From the NCBI GenBank assembly GCA_002315165.1, contig DCGC01000043.1, forward strand, positions 1,264 to 16,789: a DNA stretch of 15,526 bases. Direction: 5' to 3'. The stretch is from Candidatus Saccharibacteria bacterium UBA1788 (lineage in GTDB: Bacteria; Patescibacteriota; Saccharimonadia; Saccharimonadales; Saccharimonadaceae). Of the stretch, positions 5,610 through 11,838 are shown in pieces (position 1 is the stretch's first letter; each line of letters begins with the position of its first letter). The position numbers were made by a program, and so were the translations under genes. The notes below the pieces were generated by a model, which worked only from the letters and a program-made list of their open reading frames with translations, was not told the DNA's origin and made no database searches.

Positions 5610-5614
5610 AGCGA

Positions 5615-6100
5615 ATGAGAGCACAAATTGTCAAAATTAATCCTAAAACAATCGTCATAAAAAGCGACGGCGGCAAGTTCGCAACGATTAACAAAGACAA
5701 AATTGATTTTAGATATAAATTGGGCGACATCATAATAGTAGAAAAGAATGGAGATGAAGTATATTATCTACCAAAGTTGGCCGATGACACTCATGATACT
5801 ACGGATTTTTGGGGAGATACACAATCGGAGCATCCGCATAATGTTGGACAAAAAGACAAAAATATAGGCTATAATGAAAAATCAATACACGGAGCTTTGT
5901 TGATTATCGGATTAGCAATAATTAGTTATCTTATTGCGTTCTATGCTTGTTTGGGGGCTGCCGTTGGCGTTTTCTTCTATTCAATAGCGCACTATCAAGA
6001 GTTATCAGCAAAAAAGAAAAGCACGGCCACTGGTCTACTGGTTTTTGGCGCCATTCTTTGGCTCATCTTAATAATAATAGCGCAGGAGAATGGTTTATAA
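5615..6100 (+). CDS. Unknown membrane protein with an N-terminal beta-barrel-like domain
   Basis: A 161-residue protein in three parts. Residues 1-54 are strand-rich (QIVKINPKTIVI, KFATINKDKIDF, GDIIIVEKNGDEVYYLP), resembling the small OB/SH3-like N-terminal domains seen on some Gram-positive membrane proteins. A hydrophilic linker covers 55-90. The remainder has two or three membrane helices (about 92-123 and 139-156). There is no signal peptide, so the N-terminal domain should face the cytoplasm. I recognise no named family and assign no function. It is first in a four-gene plus-strand cassette behind the structured leader RNA, and has a good Shine-Dalgarno sequence. Its 3' end overlaps the next gene by 11 nt if that gene starts at 6090. 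Confidence 0.75.
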   Translation: MRAQIVKINPKTIVIKSDGGKFATINKDKIDFRYKLGDIIIVEKNGDEVYYLPKLADDTHDTTDFWGDTQSEHPHNVGQKDKNIGYNEKSIHGALLIIGLAIISYLIAFYACLGAAVGVFFYSIAHYQELSAKKKSTATGLLVFGAILWLILIIIAQENGL

Positions 6101-6593
6101 AATGGTACTAGAAATATTAACCAAGATGCTATTTGTTAATTTTATCGGGTACGAAAGAGGCAAATATGCACAGAAAAAGAGAGATTTTAACGAACCAAAA
6201 GTTATCGAATATTATATGAGTTTTTTCACTGGGAAAATTATTCCTGATGATGAGCGCCAATGGATTTTAGAATACAAGATCACGCCACGCGTAAAGAAGT
6301 TATCGAATAAAGAAGTGGACAAACTTTTAGATCTACGATACAAAAACGAAAGATTAATTGCAAAGAAAAAACCAGTCAGTAAAGTTCCTGTTGACGATAT
6401 AATGATTGAAAAATATCACTCTGAATTTTTAGAATTTAAAAAGCGGCAAGTCGCTCAACAAGCTAGAGCTAAACAGCAAGCAAGAGAAGCAGCCGAAAAG
6501 CACCGACGCGAAGAACGCTTAAAACAAATGCACCAACGATATGTATATGAAAATGGCGAAAGTAATGACGAGATTATTAAGAAATTTTTCTAA
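6090..6593 (+). CDS. Unknown protein with a charged coiled-coil C-terminus
   Basis: A 167-residue basic protein of no recognised family. The N-terminal half is mixed (GYERGKYAQKKRDF, then YYMSFFTGKIIPDDERQWILEYKI). The C-terminal part, about residues 105-150, is a long helix rich in Gln, Arg, Glu and Lys with heptad-like spacing, suggesting a coiled coil or nucleic-acid contact. The start is uncertain. ATG 6090 overlaps the previous gene by 11 nt, but AGGAG (6084-6088) is then only 1 nt away. ATG 6102 (residue 5) puts it 13 nt away. Either way translation is probably coupled to the upstream gene. No membrane segment or catalytic motif is visible. Confidence 0.7.
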   Translation: MVYKMVLEILTKMLFVNFIGYERGKYAQKKRDFNEPKVIEYYMSFFTGKIIPDDERQWILEYKITPRVKKLSNKEVDKLLDLRYKNERLIAKKKPVSKVPVDDIMIEKYHSEFLEFKKRQVAQQARAKQQAREAAEKHRREERLKQMHQRYVYENGESNDEIIKKFF

Positions 6594-6620
6594 TAGCGGG
6601 TCAATAAAAGGAGCCTAAAC

Positions 6621-7040
6621 GTGCCAAAAGGATATAATCAAAAAACTACAGAATGCGCCATTTTCATCGACGCCTTTGATAAAAAAAAGAAAATCGTGTT
6701 AGACGACGATGAATTGACTATTATTCATGACGCTTTTCTAGCCAACAAAGAACGTTTTAAATGGATGCATGAAAAAATAGCAACGAATTTATATAGCCAT
6801 ACAATGAGTGCTATTTTAAAAGAAGAAGTAATTTCTGAATATTACCTCATACTTTTGAGTGATTTCTTGTACCAATACCTTCAAGTATTGTTGCGGTCTA
6901 TGGAAGTAATGAGGGGACATACGCAATTGCCGTGTGTTGATTATGACTCATACAAAGAGGCATACTTCGTTATTAGTAGGTGGAGTGAAAAATTAGCAAA
7001 GCTTATAGATGATAAATTAGGAACTCTAATAGATGATTGA
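6621..7040 (+). CDS. Unknown helical protein, GTG start
   Basis: A 139-residue protein with no recognised family. It looks predominantly helical: an acidic early helix (VLDDDELTIIHDAFLANKERFKWMHEKI), a hydrophobic helix (ISEYYLILLSDFLYQYLQVLL, not long enough or clean enough for a confident membrane span), and a final amphipathic helix ending LIDD. GTG 6621 was chosen because AAAAGGAG (6606-6613) lies 7 nt before it. It ends in TGA, which shows that TGA is a stop codon in this genome. It is third in the cassette, 27 nt after the preceding gene. All-helical small proteins of this kind often act as partners of larger proteins, here possibly the 675-aa neighbour; that is inference only. Confidence 0.7.
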   Translation: MPKGYNQKTTECAIFIDAFDKKKKIVLDDDELTIIHDAFLANKERFKWMHEKIATNLYSHTMSAILKEEVISEYYLILLSDFLYQYLQVLLRSMEVMRGHTQLPCVDYDSYKEAYFVISRWSEKLAKLIDDKLGTLIDD

Positions 7041-7061
7041 CTTAATGATGATATATGGATA

Positions 7062-7070
7062 TGTTAGAAT
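7062..7070 (+). promoter_or_regulatory. Possible promoter for the 675-aa gene
   Basis: TGTTAGAAT is an extended -10-like element 17 nt before ATG 7088. TTGACT (7037-7042) is a near-consensus -35 but lies 22 bp from this hexamer, longer than optimal. There is no Shine-Dalgarno sequence before ATG 7088. Confidence 0.4.
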
Positions 7071-7087
7071 ATATTTCATAACGACAA

Positions 7088-9115
7088 ATGAATGAAGAAA
7101 TCCTAGAACCAAAAACATATGGCGCCAAATGGGAGATATTTAATCAGATATCCCTAGACAACGTAGTCTTAACCATTATATCCAATACGCCAGAAATAGC
7201 GGCTGCGGTCACTTTCTACAATGAGCCGGATGGTAATTTTGTGCGCCTCATTTCTAACTGTAAAGATGGACAGCCGTTTAGGGACGCATTTTTTGGAATA
7301 ATGAATATAATGTTTACAGAAGAGCAGGTCGGGTTAGTCAAACATTTTTATTGGCAAGGACAGCATGTCTTTAAAAACGGCCACTTTAATTTAATACGTG
7401 ATGATAAAAATTCTAGATTATTGTTCAAAAGCCGGAATAAGACTTTTGAAATAAAAATCATAGAAGAAACGTATGGACAAATCGTTAAAGCCTTCAATAT
7501 CGAAGAAGAAATATCACAACAGATTCAGAAGTCCAAAATAACACTACGGACGACCAATCTTCTTCTTGCTAATTTCCCATGCGATGGATCTATAAGAGTT
7601 TTCCGACTACGCGGTTTGCTCAAGAAGAAAAAAGAATTTCTGCTTAATTGTGAATATTGCTTCCTTAAAGCTTGTATGAATTTGCTTGATAAATTTTTCT
7701 GTGATCGACGGGCGATGGAATTTTCAGAAGAATTTTGGTCCGGAAAAGAATACGCTTTCGACGAGCATGTAGAGGCGTCAATTGCATTCGCTGATTTTTA
7801 TCAACATTTCCAATATATTGCTCACATTAACCAGGAAACCGCAACTATCAATCGTAAGATTTATAACAGTGCGAGAGAAATATTACACGCTTTTCAGGCA
7901 ATTGATTTTATCAAACCTAAAGGTCCAGACCTAGCCGTAAAAATTCTTGAAGATTTTTTGAATAATTTTAATTTTGAGCGTGACAAAAAAGGCTCTTTAA
8001 GGGATATTCAGTCGTTTTTCGGCTTTGACCCACGTACAAAATTTACCTCATACGAATACAAGACTGCAACTTGTTCTGATATTAGCGACCCGAGTTTTAC
8101 TCATCAATTTGTCGTACCGTACATCATAGAATTTACGGAAGCCGAACATGACGTATTAATAAATACCATTGCGCATATGTCAGAGAAGAATTTGAAACGC
8201 CACATAGAAGAGATTACGTTTTATTTTTATAATTATAACCTTCAAAAAGATAGAATTATACAAATTAAAACTTTACCGGCGGTCGAGCGTATTCTTAGGT
8301 CTTCGGCTTTAAAGAACAATTCTCTTTTGACTATAACGGTATTGCTATTGTTTGCCGAATCAATGCCTAGTCTAGATGGGGAGGATGCGTTCCGAAAACT
8401 TTATGACACGATATGGCCGTGGGTAGGAAGTGTTTGGTGTATAGAAAATCGTGATAAAATCCGATTCAGGTCCCAAGCTATGGAAGAGTTCTTCGATATC
8501 GCCATTGCGATGTTGTCTAATGATTTTTTCATCGAAAATCACAATCCGGAACTATCAGAATATTTGAAAAAAACTCCAAAACTTTGTCGTAGATGTAAAG
8601 ATCTAGAGTCGTTAGCATTCCTACTTAGACTTAACGATATGAATCTTAGTTCTTCGCAAACTTTCGAAAGAATGATGAATGAAGCCTGCTACGGCGAGCT
8701 ATATGATGGCAAGAAAGTTTTTAAATTACTGTGTGTAGTTTCTTCGCTCAATCAAGATTTAAATAGAGATTTAGTTGATGAATTATTTGACAAAAACAGC
8801 CCAATTCAGAAATTTAAAAATAATTTTGTAACCTATTTTGACAATAATTCTTTAAAAGAGAGTTTAGAGTATACGCTAAACTATGTTTTGGACAACTTTT
8901 CTGTCTTTCGTGAAGTAGCTGGCGAAAAAAATATTCCGAAGATTTTTCAAACGATTTGCGAAAAAGCTGGAGATATTGGCAACATAGAGTTAGTATCGGA
9001 ATTAGCAAGAGAAATTTACAAAGAAAAACTCGACACAAAACATAATTTACAATTAAAACTTAAATTTGCCAAAAAGAAAATTAGGATTAAAGAAGTTCGA
9101 GAATGCGGGCTATAA
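7088..9115 (+). CDS. Large unknown protein of the accessory cassette
   Basis: A 675-residue protein I cannot assign. The N-terminal 160 residues are mixed alpha/beta (KWEIFNQISLDNVVLTI, AAVTFYNEPDGNFVRLI), followed by a long mostly helical region to the end. There is a cysteine cluster CEYC (188-191) with C196 and C205, and a CRRC at 500-503, but the spacing does not form a recognisable zinc knuckle. No Walker motif, nuclease signature, TIR, protease or methyltransferase motif is visible, and there is no signal peptide or clear membrane helix. Helical-repeat-like character in the last 200 residues suggests a scaffold. It is the last gene of the cassette, with a possible promoter of its own and no Shine-Dalgarno sequence. 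Nothing resembling it occurs elsewhere in the window. Confidence 0.8.
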   Translation: MNEEILEPKTYGAKWEIFNQISLDNVVLTIISNTPEIAAAVTFYNEPDGNFVRLISNCKDGQPFRDAFFGIMNIMFTEEQVGLVKHFYWQGQHVFKNGHFNLIRDDKNSRLLFKSRNKTFEIKIIEETYGQIVKAFNIEEEISQQIQKSKITLRTTNLLLANFPCDGSIRVFRLRGLLKKKKEFLLNCEYCFLKACMNLLDKFFCDRRAMEFSEEFWSGKEYAFDEHVEASIAFADFYQHFQYIAHINQETATINRKIYNSAREILHAFQAIDFIKPKGPDLAVKILEDFLNNFNFERDKKGSLRDIQSFFGFDPRTKFTSYEYKTATCSDISDPSFTHQFVVPYIIEFTEAEHDVLINTIAHMSEKNLKRHIEEITFYFYNYNLQKDRIIQIKTLPAVERILRSSALKNNSLLTITVLLLFAESMPSLDGEDAFRKLYDTIWPWVGSVWCIENRDKIRFRSQAMEEFFDIAIAMLSNDFFIENHNPELSEYLKKTPKLCRRCKDLESLAFLLRLNDMNLSSSQTFERMMNEACYGELYDGKKVFKLLCVVSSLNQDLNRDLVDELFDKNSPIQKFKNNFVTYFDNNSLKESLEYTLNYVLDNFSVFREVAGEKNIPKIFQTICEKAGDIGNIELVSELAREIYKEKLDTKHNLQLKLKFAKKKIRIKEVRECGL

Positions 9116-9131
9116 TTTTACGGTAGAAATG

Positions 9132-9168
9132 CTCATATTTTGCACCCTAAGGTGTCTATGAGATGTTT
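9132..9168 (+). terminator. Possible terminator at the end of the cassette
   Basis: CTCATA (9132-9137) pairs with TATGAG (9157-9162). Inside it, GCACC (9142-9146) pairs with GGTGT (9151-9155) around loop CTAA. ATGTTTT follows. The T run is short and the stem interrupted, so confidence is low. From here to 9236 I see no gene, only AT-rich sequence and a loose inverted repeat (9200-9207 with 9231-9238). Confidence 0.35.
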
Positions 9169-9236
9169 TGGACCTAAGACTTAGCTATCATTTACGTCAT
9201 TGTTTTGCGATAAATATTTTTACGACACGACAAAAC

Positions 9237-9261
9237 AAAAAACACCATTATGGGAATGGTG
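9237..9261 (-). terminator. Rho-independent terminator of tRNA-Trp
   Basis: Read on the minus strand: CACCATT (9261-9255), a 5-nt loop, AATGGTG (9249-9243), then six T (9242-9237) and a further T-rich stretch. It lies about 20 nt after the tRNA 3' end. Confidence 0.85.
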
Positions 9262-9281
9262 CTAAAATGTCTTTTGGCCTG

Positions 9282-9356
9282 TGGCAGGGGAGCACGGAAT
9301 CGAACCATGATCTACGGTTTTGGAGACCGCTATACTAACCGTTGTACTACTCCCCT
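9282..9356 (-). tRNA. trnW: tRNA-Trp (anticodon CCA)
   Basis: On the minus strand the acceptor stem AGGGGAG (9356-9350) pairs with CTCCCCT (9292-9286). The D stem is GTAC/GTAT, and the anticodon stem GCGGT/ACCGT encloses the loop CTCCAAA, giving anticodon CCA for UGG. The T arm is CATGG-TTCGATT-CCGTG. The discriminator is G, and CCA is encoded (9284-9282). Only the UGG-reading anticodon is present, consistent with the standard use of UGA as stop. Confidence 0.97.
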
Positions 9357-9389
9357 AAAACTTCATCTGATTTTTATATCAGATATTCA

Positions 9390-9418
9390 CCATTTTAACA
9401 TAAAATATGCTAAAATGG
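9390..9418. promoter_or_regulatory. Palindromic divergent promoter (tRNA-Trp / glycosyltransferase)
   Basis: CCATTTTA (9390-9397) and TAAAATGG (9411-9418) form a perfect inverted repeat. Each arm supplies a -10 hexamer with TG extension: minus-strand TGTTAAAAT for tRNA-Trp and plus-strand TGCTAAAAT (9408-9416) for the gene at 9425, where 8 nt precede ATG. The minus-strand start should be near 9385, so the tRNA precursor would begin with the hairpin ATCTGAT/ATCAGAT (9365-9384). Confidence 0.6.
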
Positions 9419-9424
9419 TAGATA

Positions 9425-10624
9425 ATGAAAATACTAATGCTAGGATGGGAATTGCCGCCTCATAATAGTGGAGGACTTGGCGTTGCGTGTGCAAACCTTG
9501 CGCGCGCTTTAGCTAACGCTGGGAATACAGTCGATTTCGTGATTCCGTGCCAAGCTGATTATTCTGAATATAACTTCAATGTTATTCCTATCGGCAACCT
9601 CAGACCGTTTTGTGATTACGGCGCTAGCGCCTATGAATCGACTTATGTGGAAGAAAAAATCATATCAAACCAAAACCTTTCAATTCGTGATATCCAAAAA
9701 CGATATTGTGATTTTCTCACTAATTACCTTAAAACGCATCGCCCTGATTGTGTTCACGCGCACGATTGGCTGACTTTTGAGGCAGGCATTATTGCTAAAA
9801 AACAATTCAATCTCCCGCTTGTCGTGCATGTCCATGCCACCGAATTCGACCGCTCTGGTATGAATGGTGGGAATCAGCTAATTCACGAAATCGAGCAAGA
9901 AGCTCTCATGATCGCCGACCGAGTTGTTGCTGTTTCCGAAGCCACAAAAAGAATCATTAACGAGCGTTATCATATCCCGCTTTCTAAAATCTCAGTTCTT
10001 TATAATTCTCTTGACGAAAGTTTTTCCAGCAAGCCATACGTCTACGATGACGAAAATTATCAATATCTAGAAACGCTAAAAAGTGACGGATATACTATTA
10101 TTTCTACGGTTGGGCGCTTTACAATTCAAAAAGGTTTACCATACATGATGCGCGCCGCCGCCACGGCATTAAAAGAGAACCCAAAGTTGATTTTCATTTT
10201 TGCTGGCGACGGGGAAGAACGTAATTCTCTCATCTCTCTCGCTGCAGATTTAGGTATCGAAAAAAACATACTTTTCACAGGTTTTATTCGTGGCGAAAAA
10301 CTAAAAGATGTCTATACTGTATCAGATATCTTTGTCATGAGCTCCATTTCCGAGCCTTTTGGGCTAACGGCGCTCGAGGCAGCCCATCATAACAATGTTC
10401 TCATTCTCACTAATCAATCCGGAGTTTCCGAGGTCCTTAAATCGGCTTTCTGCTATGATTTTTGGGATGAACAAAAACTTGCTAACGAAATTCTTCAAGT
10501 CGCCAACGACTCTAGCGCTCAAGCTCTAGCTAAAACTGAAGTAGAAACCGAGTCTAATAGCCTGTCGTGGGATAAAGTCGCTGCTAAATGTCTAAAAATC
10601 TATTCTAAAATATGCCGTCAATAA
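9425..10624 (+). CDS. GT4-family glycosyltransferase, glucan (glycogen) synthase-like
   Basis: A 399-residue GT-B fold glycosyltransferase. The N-terminal half opens with MKILMLGWELPP and a GGLG loop (16-19) that contacts the donor, as in glycogen-synthase-like enzymes. HAHDW (111-115) and HVHATEFDR (135-143) follow. The C-terminal donor-binding half has GRFTIQKG (230-237) with the Arg and Lys that hold the nucleotide-sugar phosphates, FAGDG (259-263), and the EPFGLTALE motif, an E-x7-E pair (Glu310/Glu318). It most likely transfers glucose from a nucleotide sugar to an alpha-glucan, but another retaining GT4 activity cannot be excluded. It is cytoplasmic, with no signal peptide. It overlaps the GH57 gene by 13 nt, so the two should be co-translated. 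The -10 at 9411-9416 leaves almost no 5' leader, and no Shine-Dalgarno sequence is seen. Confidence 0.9.
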   Translation: MKILMLGWELPPHNSGGLGVACANLARALANAGNTVDFVIPCQADYSEYNFNVIPIGNLRPFCDYGASAYESTYVEEKIISNQNLSIRDIQKRYCDFLTNYLKTHRPDCVHAHDWLTFEAGIIAKKQFNLPLVVHVHATEFDRSGMNGGNQLIHEIEQEALMIADRVVAVSEATKRIINERYHIPLSKISVLYNSLDESFSSKPYVYDDENYQYLETLKSDGYTIISTVGRFTIQKGLPYMMRAAATALKENPKLIFIFAGDGEERNSLISLAADLGIEKNILFTGFIRGEKLKDVYTVSDIFVMSSISEPFGLTALEAAHHNNVLILTNQSGVSEVLKSAFCYDFWDEQKLANEILQVANDSSAQALAKTEVETESNSLSWDKVAAKCLKIYSKICRQ

Positions 10625-11838
10625 ATCTTTATCTTCATATTCATCAGCCTTTTCGCTTCCGTAAATATACCGCATTTGATATAGGCAATAATTCTGACTA
10701 TTGGAACGATAAAAACCTATCAAGCAAAAATAACAACGAACGAATCTTTAAAAAAGTCGCCAAAAAATCCTATCACCCAACCTTTGACCTGCTCGAAAAA
10801 AACCTAAAAAAATTTCCAAAGTTCAAATTCTCCCTCTCTATCACTGGTGTTTGGTTAGACCAAGCTGAAAAATGGGACCCGTCGCTCATTGAACAGCTCA
10901 AACGCATAGTTAATACTGGCCGCGTCGAAATCGTTGCGGAGACCTACTACCACTCTCTAACTTTTTTTCATAATCGCCAAGAATTTGAACTACAAGTGTC
11001 TAAACATCGCGCTAAAATCAAACAGATTTTTGGAATAGAACCTAAAGTCTTTCGCAACACAGAATTAGCCTACAACGACGAGCTTGCAAAATGGGCTGAG
11101 GATTTTGGCTTTGCTGGCATTCTAGCTGAAGGCTGGGATAAGATTCTCGGCTGGCGCAGTCCTAATAATGTTTATCAACCAGCCGGTTGTCGTAAAATCA
11201 AACTCCTTCTTAAAAATTATCGTCTTTCTGATGACATTGCCTTCCGTTTCTCTGATCGTGGCTGGAAAGAATGGCCGCTAGACGTAAAAAAATATCAGTC
11301 ATGGCTCACTACGTCTACGGCAAATGGTCCACTCATAAATTTGTTTATGGATTTTGAAACTTTTGGCGAACATCAATGGGAAAGTTCTGGAATTTTTGAT
11401 TTTCTCAACGGACTCATTGCTTCTTGGCTAAAAAATCCTCTTAATGATTTCGTGACGGTTTTTGATGCTACTAAAATCAAACCAGTCGATAAAATTTCCA
11501 TGAAAAAAACGGTCACTTGGGCTGACAGCGAACGCGATCTAACGGCTTGGGACGGCAACTCTATGCAAAAAAGAGCCGCTACTGAGCTTTACGCCCTCTA
11601 TCCAAAAGTTCTTAATACCAACGATGCTGACCTGCTCGAAGACTTTCGCCGCCTTACGACTTCCGACCATTTTTATTATATGTGCACTAAGTATTGGAAC
11701 GACGGTGATGTTCATGCTTATTTCTCCGCCTACGACTCTCCGTACGATGCCTCGCTATACTTCACAAATATTATTCGAGACTTAGAGTTTCGTTGCTCTA
11801 ATCGCAAAGCCCCCGCCAGCAGCCATCCACAAATCTAG
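10612..11838 (+). CDS. GH57 alpha-glucan-active enzyme (amylase / 4-alpha-glucanotransferase family)
   Basis: A 408-residue GH57 protein. The conserved family regions appear in order: HQPFR (11-15), VEIVAETYYHSL with Glu110, FRNTELAYN with the expected nucleophile Glu151, and MDFETFGEHQW with the expected acid/base Asp247. GH57 enzymes are retaining and act on alpha-1,4-glucans as amylases, glucanotransferases or branching enzymes; these motifs do not decide which. There is no signal peptide, so the substrate is presumably intracellular glucan made by the overlapping GT4 upstream. GT4 plus GH57 pairs are a known arrangement in archaea and CPR bacteria. The 3' end runs 57 nt into the opposing GH97 gene, an unusual convergent overlap. 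Start ATG 10612 has no evident Shine-Dalgarno sequence and relies on coupling. Confidence 0.92.
   Translation: MPSINLYLHIHQPFRFRKYTAFDIGNNSDYWNDKNLSSKNNNERIFKKVAKKSYHPTFDLLEKNLKKFPKFKFSLSITGVWLDQAEKWDPSLIEQLKRIVNTGRVEIVAETYYHSLTFFHNRQEFELQVSKHRAKIKQIFGIEPKVFRNTELAYNDELAKWAEDFGFAGILAEGWDKILGWRSPNNVYQPAGCRKIKLLLKNYRLSDDIAFRFSDRGWKEWPLDVKKYQSWLTTSTANGPLINLFMDFETFGEHQWESSGIFDFLNGLIASWLKNPLNDFVTVFDATKIKPVDKISMKKTVTWADSERDLTAWDGNSMQKRAATELYALYPKVLNTNDADLLEDFRRLTTSDHFYYMCTKYWNDGDVHAYFSAYDSPYDASLYFTNIIRDLEFRCSNRKAPASSHPQI

Noticed and set aside
5441..7040. Type III toxin-antitoxin unit (repeat RNA plus toxin).
   Set aside because: There are no tandem RNA repeats and none of the small proteins resembles a ToxN-type endoribonuclease.
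9200..9238. Inverted repeat TTGTTTTG/CAAAACAA as a plus-strand terminator.
   Set aside because: The stem is AT-rich with a long loop and is followed by A residues, not a T run; its right half is largely the T tract of the minus-strand terminator.
9282..9300. tRNA-Trp 3' end as an attachment site for integration of the cassette.
   Set aside because: I found no direct repeat of the tRNA 3' sequence at the far side of the cassette and no integrase gene in the window.
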